DNA of 64,000 nt from JAVBPB01 sp031549965 (GCA_031549965.1 JAVBPB010000003.1:13547-77546); one strand, 5' to 3'; numbered from the stretch's first letter, positions 16,137-26,442 are shown. Notes: generated by a model not told the origin, from the sequence alone. Translations and numbers: made by a program.

Positions 16137-19100
16137 ATGAAGAAACTAAGAAAAATATTAGCAATACTAATGTGTATTACGCTAATAGCACCCCTGTTAC
16201 CCAGTGATTTAGGGAAAGTATTTGCGGCTGAAATAACTGGTCTCAGGCTCTATGACAGAGAACTTACCGCCCCAACAGCGAATATTACAGTAGATCCTAT
16301 GCCTGGTGAAGATTTAACAGGTTATACTTTTACATGGAATGTTCCTTCAGAAGATCAGGGAGTAATAACATGTTCTGGTTCAACAAGTCAGACTGTTACA
16401 GTTACCAGAATGGGTACAGGAAGAGCGACTCTTAATGTAACTGCAACAAACGGTGTAACCACACAGACAACAAGTATGATTATTACCGTTCCGGCTGTAT
16501 TTGATGCAATTTCAACAACACCTACAGATAAAGATAGCAATGGCAGGCCAACTGCAATCTATTTATATACGCCAGAAGATCCAGAATATTTAGCAGATCC
16601 AGTACAAAAAGCAAAGGAAATTACACTTAACTTAACATATGGGCTTAGTGATCAGGTAAAATTTAGTTCAACAAATGAGAATGTTGTAACAATAGATGAG
16701 ACAGGGCTTATTAAGGCAGTTGGTGCAGGTAATGCCAAGATAGATGTGTCTTATGGTAATGATACAACAGGTAAGACATCAAGAAGTGTAAATATAGTTG
16801 TTGCAGCTAAAGTTATATTTAACTCAACTTTAAGAAAAGAATTTAAGATTCCAACAGTTTCCCCGGATCCACAATTTCACTTAAAACAATTTGAAGAATA
16901 TACTATAGTAACTAATACAAAGCCAGAATCATCAGAAGGCAACAAAAATCTATTATGGTCGTCTTCACGTACGAAAGTTGCAACAGTAGTAGATGGTAAG
17001 TTATCAGTACATAGTGCAGGTGAAACAGAAATTACGATTAAACCAAAAGATGGTATAAACTCAATTTATAATGCAAAAATCTCTCTTGTTGTTGATTTTG
17101 CTTTAAGCAAGGAATCAGTAATAATGAATAAGGGAGATAAATTTAATATAGGTACCAATGCAGTTTCAGATGGTATTCAATATTCCTCTTCAAATCCAAG
17201 TGTTGTTTCAGTTAACGAAATAACCGGTCTAGTTACTGCTAATTCGTCTGGTACAGCAGATATAAAGGTTACATTAACAGATTCAGGACTTTTTGGTGAA
17301 AAAGATCAGGCAAGCAGTACAAAAATTTTATATTGTCATGTTACAGTAGTAGATGGTATAGGACTTGATCGTACTCAAGTAAGTATAAATAAAGACACTT
17401 CATTAAAGTTAGTAGCAATTGCAACAAGCTCAAATGAAATAAAATGGACATCAAGTAATAACAGTATTGTAACAGTTGACAGTGATGGTACTATTAAAGG
17501 GGTAAAAAGCGGTGTCACTACAGTAACAGCTACACAAGTTGTTAATGGCATAACCAAAAGTGCTTCATGTGAAGTTACAGTATTAGTTCCAGTTGGAAAG
17601 GTAATTCTTAATAAAACATCTGCTGAGATTAAAAACATACAAGGTGAAGTTGTTTCAGTAGCAGTAGAAAAATTTGAGCCAGATGACGTAAGCCAGATAT
17701 ATAAAGTAATAAATTGGGAATCATCAAGACCAGATTTACTAAAAATCAAAGAAATATCGGGAACAACTCAATATGCAGAATATGAAGTAACAGGAAAAGG
17801 TTCCGGTTATGTTGTACTTTCTGCGGTAACCACCAATAACGTTGTAATTGCATCTTGTACAGTACTAATAAAAGAGCCTGTAAAAAGTATTACTATACCT
17901 GCGGCTTATCAAGACTTAGTTATGAATTTTAATGATAAAAAGATTCAACTATTAGCAGAAATATTACCAGTTAATGCTACAGATAAAACAATAAAGTGGA
18001 AATCCGGTGATGAAAGGAAAGCTACAGTTGATGAAACAACTGGTATGGTGAATTTTGTAAGTACTGGCGAAGTAATGATAATGGCTTATTCTGTTGAAAA
18101 TAAAGAAATATTTAGTGCTACAACAATAACAATTCAGCTTCCGGTAAAATCAATTGAACTAGATGTTTCAGAATTTTCAGTAGCAAAAAATGGAAAATAT
18201 AGGCTTACAAGTCTTATACTTCCTAATAATGCAAGTAACAAAAAAGTAACATGGATTTCATCAGATCCAAAAATTGCATCTGTTGATCAGGAAGGTTTGG
18301 TAACGGGTGTAAGTTCAGGTAAATGTATGATAACAGTAAGAACTGAAGATGGTGGTCATATAGCAACAGCAACCTGTTCAGTAGTTCAAGAAGTAGAAGG
18401 AATTACCCTTGATGTAAAAGAATTAGAGATTAGTAAAGGAGATTACTATTTCCTACAAGCAACAGTGCTACCTCTTAACTCTACAGATAAAAACATTCAA
18501 TGGACCTCAAGTAATCCAAGCATTGCAACTGTAAACAGCTCAGGTAAAGTAGTAGCTTTAAAAGTTGGAACTACAGTTATTACAGCTAGATCATCAAAGG
18601 GTTCTATGTCACAATGTACTGTATATGTAAAACAGCCGGTTACTTTAGTTAAAATGAATGTTACAACCAAAGAAATAACTGTTGGGAACTCATTTAAACT
18701 ATCACCGACAGTGTATCCAAGTGATGCATCAACCAAAACCCTTGCATGGACATCAAGTGACACTAGTGTCGCAACGGTAGATAAAAATGGAAAGATAAAA
18801 GCCTTAAAAGGTGGTAAAACAATAGTATCTGCTAAAGCATCAAGTGGTGCATGGGATTTATGTACAATTACCGTAATAGAAAAAGTTGCAAGTATTAAAT
18901 TAAATCATACTTCAGGAATTTTATATTATGGATATACATTTAAGTTAACAGCTAAAATTACTAACTCAACAGCTTCAAATAAAGGAGTAACATGGTCATC
19001 AAGTAATAAAAAGATCGCAACTGTTGATAGTAAGGGTAATGTAATTGCTGTGGGAACAGGAAAGGTTACTATAACCTGTACAGCTAAAGATGGAAGTGGT

Positions 19101-19859
19101 AAAAAAGCTACATGCAAATTACAGGTAGTATCTCCTGTTACCAGCGTAAAACTTAACCGAAAAAGTTTCTCAATTATTGAAGGAAAAACAACCAAGCTTA
19201 CCTCTTCGGTATTCCCTTCAACTGCAAGTATAAAGAAACTAAACTGGTCATCAGATGATGAAAGTATTGTAAAAGTTTCCTCAAATGGAACTGTTTCGGC
19301 AATTTCACCAGGTGTTGCCACAATAACAATAACATCTACAGACGGAACCAATAAAAAAGCCACATGTCTAGTTACAGTAAAAAAATCAATACCGACTACA
19401 AGTATAAATGTTTTAACAAATGCAAAAGGTGCTACATTACTAGTTGGAGAAACAACTACAATTCAAGTTAAAGTTTCACCAACCAACGCTAATGATAAAA
19501 TTAAATTTACTTCAAATAACAAGGCAGTAGCAACAGTAGATCAAACAACTGGAAAAGTAGTTGCAAAATCTCCTGGAACAGCAATTATTGATATAACATC
19601 AGATAACGGAGTTACCTCATCATGTACAGTATCAGTTATTGGATTTGAAAGAACAAGTTTAACATTAGAACAGTATTCTTCCCACACCCTTGTTGTTTTT
19701 GGTGCCAGTGAAGGTATAACTTGGGACATTCAAAATCCTGAAATAGCTGTTGTAAAAAATGGAAAAGTTGATGCTAAAAAGATTGGTACAACTTATGTAA
19801 TTGCATCTTTAAACGGCAAGAAAATATATTGTAAGTTAACAGTAACCAAAATAAGTTAA
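16137..19859 (+). CDS. Large secreted Big_2 (bacterial Ig-like) repeat protein
   Basis: A 1,240-residue extracellular protein with an N-terminal signal peptide (charged MKKLRK, hydrophobic core ILAILMCITLIAPLL, likely cleavage near VFAAE, residue 30). The rest is about 14 tandem bacterial Ig-like group 2 domains of 80-90 residues. Each is recognisable by W-[ST]-S-S-[DN]-x4-[AV]-[TS]-V followed by a G-x-G-x-[AT]-x-I-T strand. There is no LPXTG signal, S-layer homology domain or terminal anchor. It may be released, bound through sugars, or held by one of the repeats. Big_2 domains often serve as spacers or adhesion modules; none of the repeats shows a catalytic domain. ATG 16137 follows GAGGAGG. 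It interrupts the usual argR-recN linkage. Confidence 0.9.
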   Translation: MKKLRKILAILMCITLIAPLLPSDLGKVFAAEITGLRLYDRELTAPTANITVDPMPGEDLTGYTFTWNVPSEDQGVITCSGSTSQTVTVTRMGTGRATLNVTATNGVTTQTTSMIITVPAVFDAISTTPTDKDSNGRPTAIYLYTPEDPEYLADPVQKAKEITLNLTYGLSDQVKFSSTNENVVTIDETGLIKAVGAGNAKIDVSYGNDTTGKTSRSVNIVVAAKVIFNSTLRKEFKIPTVSPDPQFHLKQFEEYTIVTNTKPESSEGNKNLLWSSSRTKVATVVDGKLSVHSAGETEITIKPKDGINSIYNAKISLVVDFALSKESVIMNKGDKFNIGTNAVSDGIQYSSSNPSVVSVNEITGLVTANSSGTADIKVTLTDSGLFGEKDQASSTKILYCHVTVVDGIGLDRTQVSINKDTSLKLVAIATSSNEIKWTSSNNSIVTVDSDGTIKGVKSGVTTVTATQVVNGITKSASCEVTVLVPVGKVILNKTSAEIKNIQGEVVSVAVEKFEPDDVSQIYKVINWESSRPDLLKIKEISGTTQYAEYEVTGKGSGYVVLSAVTTNNVVIASCTVLIKEPVKSITIPAAYQDLVMNFNDKKIQLLAEILPVNATDKTIKWKSGDERKATVDETTGMVNFVSTGEVMIMAYSVENKEIFSATTITIQLPVKSIELDVSEFSVAKNGKYRLTSLILPNNASNKKVTWISSDPKIASVDQEGLVTGVSSGKCMITVRTEDGGHIATATCSVVQEVEGITLDVKELEISKGDYYFLQATVLPLNSTDKNIQWTSSNPSIATVNSSGKVVALKVGTTVITARSSKGSMSQCTVYVKQPVTLVKMNVTTKEITVGNSFKLSPTVYPSDASTKTLAWTSSDTSVATVDKNGKIKALKGGKTIVSAKASSGAWDLCTITVIEKVASIKLNHTSGILYYGYTFKLTAKITNSTASNKGVTWSSSNKKIATVDSKGNVIAVGTGKVTITCTAKDGSGKKATCKLQVVSPVTSVKLNRKSFSIIEGKTTKLTSSVFPSTASIKKLNWSSDDESIVKVSSNGTVSAISPGVATITITSTDGTNKKATCLVTVKKSIPTTSINVLTNAKGATLLVGETTTIQVKVSPTNANDKIKFTSNNKAVATVDQTTGKVVAKSPGTAIIDITSDNGVTSSCTVSVIGFERTSLTLEQYSSHTLVVFGASEGITWDIQNPEIAVVKNGKVDAKKIGTTYVIASLNGKKIYCKLTVTKIS

Positions 19860-19924
19860 TTCATAAGTTTTAAGATTTCTAAAGTACTGAACAAGTCGTT
19901 TATTACAGTAAATTAATTTCTTAA

Positions 19925-19966
19925 AAGATGGTTGTATAATTAGAAGACTAATTATACAACCATCTT
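19925..19966. terminator. Long perfect hairpin between Big_2 gene and recN
   Basis: A 19-bp perfect stem (beginning AAGATGGTTG and ending CAACCATCTT) with a 4-base loop AAGA. No T run follows on the plus strand, but the stem's own ends are A/T-rich. It probably ends the Big_2 transcript. Confidence 0.6.
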
Positions 19967-20053
19967 CATATAAAATTCAATATCTATATCAATGGCTTTT
20001 CAATACCCTGAATTCTTTGCATTTCTTTAGAAAAATAAAATAGAGGTGAGTAA

Positions 20054-21739
20054 ATGCTCTTAAATCTACATGTTAAAAATTTAGCACTAATAGATGAAGT
20101 AGAAGTATATTTTAAAGATCATCTAAACATATTAACAGGTGAAACTGGTGCGGGAAAATCAATAATAATTGGATCAATAAATGCAGCACTTGGAGGAAAG
20201 GTTTCAAAAGAGATAATTAGAAAAGGTGCAGATTATGCATTAATAGAATTAGTATTTCAAATAGAAGATAATAATATTATAGAAGAAATAAAAAACCTTG
20301 ATATTCCAATCGAAGAAGATGGACAAGTTATAGTAACTAAAAAAATAATGAATGGAAGAAATATTAGTAAAATAAATGGTGAAAATGTAACTTCTGCAAT
20401 TTTAAAACAAGTATCCGGACTGTTAATTGATATACATGGTCAGCATGAGCACCAATCCCTATTGTATAAAAGCAAACATTTAGAAATACTTGATAGATTT
20501 TCAAAGGATTTTATTGGTGATTTAAAAGAAAAATTATCTTCTATATATTACGAATATATAAAGACAAAAGAAAAATTAGATGAATCAGTTATGGATGAAG
20601 AAAAAAGACTTAGAGAAATTTCATTTTTGGAATTTGAAGTTAATGAAATAACCCAGGCTAAACTAATAATTGGTGAAGATGAAGACTTATCAATCAGGTA
20701 TAAAAAACTTAAAAATTCCAACAATATAATGGAGGGTCTTACAGAAATTTATGAAAAAACAGGATATAATAATAATACATCGGCTGGTGACTCTATAGGA
20801 AGAACAATAAAAATAATTTCTAAAATTCAAGATTTTGATGAAGAAGTACTTAATTTTAAATTACAATTAGAAGAAATTGATTCACTTCTTAATGATTTTA
20901 ACCGAGATATATCCAATTACATGGCTAATATGAATTTTGACGAAGAAGAGTTTAAGATAATTGAAGATAGAATAAGTTTAATTAATAATTTAAAATCAAA
21001 ATATGGCAATTCAATTAATAACATACTTGAATACAAAAAGCGAAGTGAGGAAAAACTCCAACAGCTAATTGAACATGATGAATATGTAGATAAATTAAAA
21101 GCGGAAGTTAATTTATTAGAAGGAAAATTAAAACAAATATCACAAGAACTATCTAATATAAGAAAAAAGGAAGCAGTTGAGTTAACAAAAAAAATAAAAG
21201 AAGCTTTAATTGAATTAAATTTTTTAGATGTAAAATTTGAAATGCAATTTGAAAATCTTTTAAAGTATTCAAGAAATGGTTTTGATGAAGCAGAATTTAT
21301 TATATCAACTAATCCTGGTGAAGAATTAAAACCTTTGTCTAAGGTTGCCTCAGGCGGAGAACTTTCAAGAATTATGTTAGCTATAAAATCTATACTGGCG
21401 GATAATGATTCTATTGATACACTAATATTCGACGAAATTGATGTTGGAATAAGTGGAAGAACAGCCCAAAAGGTTTCTGAAAGATTAGCAGTAATTGCAA
21501 AAAATCATCAAATCATTTGTATAACTCATTTAGCTCAAATAGCGGCAATGGCTGATGAACACTTTATTATAGAAAAAACAGCTACAATGGATTCTACAGT
21601 TACTTCAATTAGGGAATTAAATGAAATACAAGTAATAGATGAAATAGCAAGAATACTTGGAGGTGCTAAAATAACTGACAGTATTTTAGAAAGTGCAAAG
21701 GAAATGAAGGAATTGGCAAAAAGCACAAAAATATACTAG
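20054..21739 (+). CDS. recN: DNA repair protein RecN
   Basis: RecN is an SMC-like ATPase acting early at double-strand breaks. The ATP-binding head is split between the N-terminus (LTGETGAGKSIIIGSINAAL) and the C-terminus (signature VASGGELSRIMLAIKSIL, Walker B LIFDEIDVGISGR), separated by a roughly 250-residue coiled coil. Length is 561 residues, typical. The ATG is eight bases after AGAGGTG. The gene order recN-spoIVB-spo0A is conserved in Clostridia and Bacilli. Confidence 0.97.
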   Translation: MLLNLHVKNLALIDEVEVYFKDHLNILTGETGAGKSIIIGSINAALGGKVSKEIIRKGADYALIELVFQIEDNNIIEEIKNLDIPIEEDGQVIVTKKIMNGRNISKINGENVTSAILKQVSGLLIDIHGQHEHQSLLYKSKHLEILDRFSKDFIGDLKEKLSSIYYEYIKTKEKLDESVMDEEKRLREISFLEFEVNEITQAKLIIGEDEDLSIRYKKLKNSNNIMEGLTEIYEKTGYNNNTSAGDSIGRTIKIISKIQDFDEEVLNFKLQLEEIDSLLNDFNRDISNYMANMNFDEEEFKIIEDRISLINNLKSKYGNSINNILEYKKRSEEKLQQLIEHDEYVDKLKAEVNLLEGKLKQISQELSNIRKKEAVELTKKIKEALIELNFLDVKFEMQFENLLKYSRNGFDEAEFIISTNPGEELKPLSKVASGGELSRIMLAIKSILADNDSIDTLIFDEIDVGISGRTAQKVSERLAVIAKNHQIICITHLAQIAAMADEHFIIEKTATMDSTVTSIRELNEIQVIDEIARILGGAKITDSILESAKEMKELAKSTKIY

Positions 21740-21766
21740 ATTTAAAAGAAAATAAAAACACATACT

Positions 21767-21807
21767 AAGAAGGATATACAAGGAAATACGTTGTATATTC
21801 TTTTTTT
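21767..21807 (+). terminator. Terminator after recN
   Basis: Arms around ATATACAA / TTGTATAT extended by AGAAGG / TTCTTT, followed by a run of seven or more T. Confidence 0.7.
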
Positions 21808-21837
21808 ATTGATTAATTTAAGGAAGGATGTGTTTTT

Positions 21838-23115
21838 ATGAGTAGAAAAAATTTATACAAAAGATTTTTATTAATATTTTTAGCACTTGACTTTTTTGCA
21901 ATAATTGGTTTGGGATATTCAAATTTAAATTCATTAATACCTAATGAATTAAAGCTTACAGTAGATAATGCTGAAAAAATAAATTTAAACCTTCCTTTAG
22001 ATTTTAAAATATATACTAAAGATGTTGATGTATTAAGCATTGATTCTAAAAAGCTAAGTGAAAATCAAATAAACAAAAATAATTCCTTTATTATCGAATC
22101 CTCTGAAAAGGGAAGTTATAGTATTGATTTAAAATTATTTGGACTAATTCATTTAAAAAGAATATCTTTAGATGTGGTAGACACAGTTGAACTTATTCCA
22201 TGTGGGTTTCCTATTGGTATATATGTAGAAACTGATGGTATATTAGTTCTTGGAACAAGTGCAATAACATGTATTGATGGATTAAACTATGATCCTTCTA
22301 ACAAAGTTTTAAAATCAGGAGATTACATTGTAAGTATAAATAGTAAAAGCGTTAATGATAAATATGAATTTATCGAAGAACTTAAAAACTGTCAAGGGAA
22401 AGAAATAATACTTGGTATAAGAAGAAACGATAAAAATATAATAACCAAAGTACAACCTGTTAAGACATCACAAAATGAATATAAGATTGGTGTTTGGATT
22501 AGAGATAATACTCAGGGAGTAGGGACACTAACCTTTACAGATAAAAATGGCAATTTTGGTGCATTAGGGCATGGCATAAATGATATTGATACAAGTATGT
22601 TAATGGATATAAATAGGGGAAATATTTATAGTGCAGAGATTTTGTCGATTGTAAAAGGAAAAAATGGAACACCAGGTGAATTAATTGGCTTATTTAATTA
22701 TGCTAAGAGCATCAAAATTGGAAGCATAGTAAAAAATACACAGCAAGGTGTCTTTGGTGTTATAAATGAGAATTTTAAGGATTATGAATTTAGTCAGCCT
22801 ATGAAAGTTGGCTTTAAACAAGATGTAAAATTGGGAAAAGCTCTATTAAGATGTAGTGTTAATGGTAAAATTAAAGATTATAACATTGAAATTGAAAAAA
22901 TAGATATAAGCGATTCTAAACATGGCAAAGGTATGGTAGTAAAAATAACAGATGAAGAACTGCTTGGATTAACAAATGGAATAGTACAAGGAATGAGCGG
23001 AAGCCCTATAATACAAGATAATAAGATTATTGGTGCAATAACACATGTTTTTGTACAAGATTCAACAAAAGGTTATGCTACTTTTATTGAGAATATGATA
23101 AAGGCAATTAATTAG
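21838..23115 (+). CDS. spoIVB: SpoIVB serine peptidase
   Basis: SpoIVB (MEROPS S55) is made in the forespore and secreted into the intermembrane space. There it cleaves SpoIVFA and triggers pro-sigma-K processing in the mother cell. The 425-residue protein has an N-terminal membrane anchor (FLLIFLALDFFAIIGLGYSN), a PDZ domain (about 105-195, GTSAITCIDG to SGDYIVSINSKSVNDKYEF) and the protease domain, with the His in GALGHGI and the Ser in GMSGSPIIQ. All expected catalytic elements are visible. The ATG follows AAGGAAGG, and a terminator lies between it and recN, in keeping with separate forespore expression. Confidence 0.95.
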   Translation: MSRKNLYKRFLLIFLALDFFAIIGLGYSNLNSLIPNELKLTVDNAEKINLNLPLDFKIYTKDVDVLSIDSKKLSENQINKNNSFIIESSEKGSYSIDLKLFGLIHLKRISLDVVDTVELIPCGFPIGIYVETDGILVLGTSAITCIDGLNYDPSNKVLKSGDYIVSINSKSVNDKYEFIEELKNCQGKEIILGIRRNDKNIITKVQPVKTSQNEYKIGVWIRDNTQGVGTLTFTDKNGNFGALGHGINDIDTSMLMDINRGNIYSAEILSIVKGKNGTPGELIGLFNYAKSIKIGSIVKNTQQGVFGVINENFKDYEFSQPMKVGFKQDVKLGKALLRCSVNGKIKDYNIEIEKIDISDSKHGKGMVVKITDEELLGLTNGIVQGMSGSPIIQDNKIIGAITHVFVQDSTKGYATFIENMIKAIN

Positions 23116-23148
23116 ATAAATGAAAAGTTGAAATATGGAAAACAAATA

Positions 23149-23155
23149 TTCGACA
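23149..23155 (-). promoter_or_regulatory. Spo0A-box-like site
   Basis: TTCGACA, the reverse complement of the 0A-box core TGTCGAA, 463 bases before the spo0A start. Confidence 0.4.
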
Positions 23156-23274
23156 GCACATTATATAAAAAAATGAAATAGTATATTTTATGATTTCAAG
23201 AAAAAATAAAATAAAATCATTTTAGACAAAAACATTTATCATATTCAATTTAGCACTTTAACGCTGCATTATAC

Positions 23275-23281
23275 CGTCGAA
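23275..23281 (+). promoter_or_regulatory. Second Spo0A-box-like site
   Basis: CGTCGAA, one mismatch from the core TGTCGAA, 120 bases downstream of the first box and in the opposite orientation. Possible autoregulation of spo0A. Confidence 0.35.
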
Positions 23282-23547
23282 TATTGCGATAAAAATAGAT
23301 TGAACAAACATTATAAGACTATTATAATACAAATAAGTTCTAAAAAAGAACTAACCAAGAAAATTATGCATAATCTTATTGGAAAAAAAATAATAATGTC
23401 AATGTAAAAGAAAAATAGAATATATTTTTGTTTAATTAATTATTTTAAATTATTAAAATATTAATTGTAATAAAATATGGAAAAATCATATCATATGAAA
23501 AATATTTATGAGTATTTTGCCTAAAAATAATTTATTTAATAAAAATA

Positions 23548-23576
23548 TTGCTCTATAATCTAATAATTAGTATAAT
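23548..23576 (+). promoter_or_regulatory. Candidate sigma-A promoter of spo0A
   Basis: TTGCTC (23548-23553), 17 bases, TATAAT (23571-23576), 41 bases before the spo0A start codon. Confidence 0.5.
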
Positions 23577-23617
23577 GTAATAGATTATACGGGAAGATGA
23601 TATTAAGAGGAGGAAAT

Positions 23618-24421
23618 ATGGATAAAATTAATGTGGCAATTATTGACGACAACGAAAGAATGGTAAACTTATTAGATGGTATTTTAAGAAGTGACGATGA
23701 TATTGAAGTAGTTGCAAAAGGGGATAATGGATTGGCAGCACTGGATATAATTAAAGAAAAGCAACCGGATGTAGTTTTATTAGATTTAATTATGCCTAAG
23801 CTTGATGGGCTTGGAGTAATGGAAAAGGTAAGAAAAGATCCTGATATGAAAAAATCTCCTGCATTTATAATTGTAACAGCAATTGGACAAGAAGTTATAA
23901 CAGAGAATGCATTTGAATTAGGTGCAAATTATTATATAATGAAACCTTTTGATAATAATATGATTTTAAATAGAATTAAACAGATAAAAAAAGACAAAAG
24001 CAACAGACTACTTGATAATAAAAAAATGAATATAATAGAAAATAAAGCAACTGCTTACATAGAAAGAAACTTAGAAGCAGATGTAACAAATATAATTCAT
24101 GATATTGGGGTACCTGCACATATAAAGGGATATCAATATTTAAGAGATGCAATTATTTTAGCAGTGAATGAACCGGATGTATTAAATTCAATAACAAAAT
24201 TATTATATCCAACAGTTGCTAAGCAGCAACAAACAACGCCAAGCAGAGTAGAAAGAGCAATTAGACATGCAATTGAAGTGGCATGGAGTAGGGGAAAAGT
24301 TGATACAATAAATGATTTATTTGGATATACTGTTAATACAGGAAAAGGAAAACCAACAAATTCAGAATTTGTTGCATTAATTGCGGATAAAATTAGGTTA
24401 GAGTATAAGATGAGAGGATAA
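23618..24421 (+). CDS. spo0A: Sporulation master regulator Spo0A
   Basis: Spo0A is the response regulator whose phosphorylation commits the cell to sporulation. The receiver domain has the acidic pocket (IIDDNE), phospho-acceptor D56 (LLDLIMPKLDG) and K109 (IMKPFDNN). A linker of about 20 residues leads to the Spo0A-type DNA-binding domain with the invariant recognition segment PSRVERAIRHAIEVAWSRGK. Its 267 residues equal the Bacillus length. I chose ATG 23618 directly after GAGGAGG; an upstream in-frame ATG lies before the ribosome binding site. No phosphorelay or kinase gene is in the immediate vicinity. Confidence 0.98.
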   Translation: MDKINVAIIDDNERMVNLLDGILRSDDDIEVVAKGDNGLAALDIIKEKQPDVVLLDLIMPKLDGLGVMEKVRKDPDMKKSPAFIIVTAIGQEVITENAFELGANYYIMKPFDNNMILNRIKQIKKDKSNRLLDNKKMNIIENKATAYIERNLEADVTNIIHDIGVPAHIKGYQYLRDAIILAVNEPDVLNSITKLLYPTVAKQQQTTPSRVERAIRHAIEVAWSRGKVDTINDLFGYTVNTGKGKPTNSEFVALIADKIRLEYKMRG

Positions 24422-24435
24422 ATATAATATAGATT

Positions 24436-24467
24436 AAAAAAGGATAATCAAAAGATTATCCTTTTTT
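24436..24467 (+). terminator. Terminator of spo0A
   Basis: A 13-bp stem (AAAAAGGATAATC with GATTATCCTTTTT), a 4-base loop and terminal T run. Confidence 0.9.
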
Positions 24468-24548
24468 ATATAATATTTTATACCTATTATGCCGAAATAT
24501 ATATAAAGTAGAAATTAATTGAAAAAACAATAAGATGGAGGAAAGATT

Positions 24549-26351
24549 ATGAAAAGAAAGTTTATACAAAAAATAATAGTTTTTGTAGGTGCGATTTTAA
24601 TTGTTTTAGGATTTAGTTCAACAGTTTTGGCAGATACATATACCACAGATATACCCATTGTTGTTAATAAAACCTATAATGGAATGACAAACATAATTAA
24701 TTCAAGTGAAACGGAAATAAAAAGATATACAATTAATCTAACTAGTTATGCAAGAGTATATGCTGAATTTATTTCTGATGACGGATTTTTATATGCAAGA
24801 CTTATAGATGGTTCTACTGGAAAAGAATTAGCTTTATATAGTCCTAAAACATATGGCGAAGTTTGGTATTCAAAAGGTTTTGATTTATCAGTTGGAACAT
24901 ATTATTTTGAAGTAGAGAGAAAAGTTAATTCAAGTGTTCAATTAAATTATTCATTTACAATTCATTCAACAATGTATGGTTTAGATATTGCCAAAGAAGA
25001 TTATTCTTGTGACTTAGCATTAAACAAAAACTATACTCAGTCAAGATATATTGATGATTACTCTAAAACATCATTTAAGCGTACATTCGCAGTATTAGAA
25101 GATGGTATAGTAGATATTGAATTTATTAATAATTCAAATGGGTATGGTGATATTACAATATTTACAGCTTCGGGAGTTCCTATTAGCAGCGAATCATATA
25201 TGCCAAATGGAAAAGCTACATTGAAAAATAATTATTTGACAAAAGGCAACTATTATGTGCAAATAGAAAATGTTTTTACAGGTATAGTTTTTCAATATGA
25301 TATTTGTATAAATCATAACAAAGCAATGATTCTTGATCATATTAATAACGATAAAAGTGAAAAAATATATGTAGGAGACGCAAAAAAGTTTTACTTTGAG
25401 AACGTTATATTTGAAGGTGCAACATGGAAGTCCTCAAACACAAGTGTTGTTTCAATTTCGGGATTTGGTGTTGCAACAGCAATTAAAGAAGGTACTGCAG
25501 TTATATCATTAGTAAGTTCAGACAACAATGTTATATATACATATAATTTAATTGTTGTAACTAAGGATAATTATACAATACAAAAATTAAGCTTTAATAT
25601 AGCAAATAAACTTTTAAATTCAGGAGATCAATTTAATTTAAAGCCAATATATTTACCTGCTGATGTAACTAATAAAAACTTGTATTGGGAAACAACAGAT
25701 AAAGATGTTGCAACAGTTAGTCAAGGTGGTATAGTTACAGCAATAGGTTCAGGTACAGCAATTATTACAGTAACTGATAAGATTACCGGAAAAGTTGCAG
25801 CTTGCGAAGTATTTATAGATACACAAGGAACTGACTTGGAAAGAATAATAATTAATGAAGGTGAATACTATATAGAACATGGAGATGAAATTCAATTAGA
25901 AGCAAAACCGTATCCATCAGGAGCTTTACTTGGAGATATAATTTGGTATTCAGCAGATCCAAGTATCGTTACAGTTAATTCCGATGGTATTGCTGAGGGA
26001 GTAGCACCAGGAGACGCCACAATAATAGCCTATACAGCAAAAAATTTAGATAGTGGTGAAAGTATGGCTTATTGTACAGTACATGTAGAAAATGTTTATT
26101 TTGTAGAAAAGGTTTCTCTAAATCTTACTAAAAAGACACTTCAAAGAGGAAAAACATTTACATTAAAAGCAACAGTATCTCCGTCTAATGCCGGAATAAA
26201 AACTGTTTCGTATAAATCTTCCAATACAAAAGTTGCTACTGTTAACAGTAAAGGTGTTGTTACCGGAATTAAGCCAGGAACAGCAGTAATAACAGTTAAA
26301 TCTAATGATAAGTTTGGAAAAAGTACTAAATGTACGGTTACTGTAAAATAA
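24549..26351 (+). CDS. Secreted protein with four C-terminal Big_2 domains
   Basis: A 600-residue exported protein. The signal peptide (KKIIVFVGAILIVLGF-like hydrophobic core) probably ends at VLADT. The N-terminal half contains two beta-rich modules of about 120 residues resembling pre-peptidase C-terminal (PPC)-type folds, with the pattern LSVGTYYFEVERK and LTKGNYYVQIENV. Four Big_2 domains follow from about residue 275, with markers WKSSNTSVVSI, WETTDKDVATV, WYSADPSIVTV and YKSSNTKVATV. No anchor or catalytic domain is visible. It is a second member of the Big_2 family after the large protein between argR and recN, and the two may act together at the surface. The start ATG follows GGAGG. 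Confidence 0.88.
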   Translation: MKRKFIQKIIVFVGAILIVLGFSSTVLADTYTTDIPIVVNKTYNGMTNIINSSETEIKRYTINLTSYARVYAEFISDDGFLYARLIDGSTGKELALYSPKTYGEVWYSKGFDLSVGTYYFEVERKVNSSVQLNYSFTIHSTMYGLDIAKEDYSCDLALNKNYTQSRYIDDYSKTSFKRTFAVLEDGIVDIEFINNSNGYGDITIFTASGVPISSESYMPNGKATLKNNYLTKGNYYVQIENVFTGIVFQYDICINHNKAMILDHINNDKSEKIYVGDAKKFYFENVIFEGATWKSSNTSVVSISGFGVATAIKEGTAVISLVSSDNNVIYTYNLIVVTKDNYTIQKLSFNIANKLLNSGDQFNLKPIYLPADVTNKNLYWETTDKDVATVSQGGIVTAIGSGTAIITVTDKITGKVAACEVFIDTQGTDLERIIINEGEYYIEHGDEIQLEAKPYPSGALLGDIIWYSADPSIVTVNSDGIAEGVAPGDATIIAYTAKNLDSGESMAYCTVHVENVYFVEKVSLNLTKKTLQRGKTFTLKATVSPSNAGIKTVSYKSSNTKVATVNSKGVVTGIKPGTAVITVKSNDKFGKSTKCTVTVK

Positions 26352-26442
26352 TTTAGAAAAATCTTTTATTTATTAAAGAATTAAGGTATAATGTACTTAT
26401 GTAATTGTATAGTAAATTATTACCATAGGAGGTTTTCTTGAA

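Larger units (their letters stand above)
23116..23617. other. 502-base spoIVB-spo0A intergenic region, regulatory
   Basis: No credible gene. The stretch is extremely AT-rich. It holds two Spo0A-box-like heptamers in opposite orientation and a sigma-A-type promoter near its 3' end (listed separately). It is long for this position, where the gap is commonly 100-300 bases. I found no riboswitch or strong terminator in it. Confidence 0.6.
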
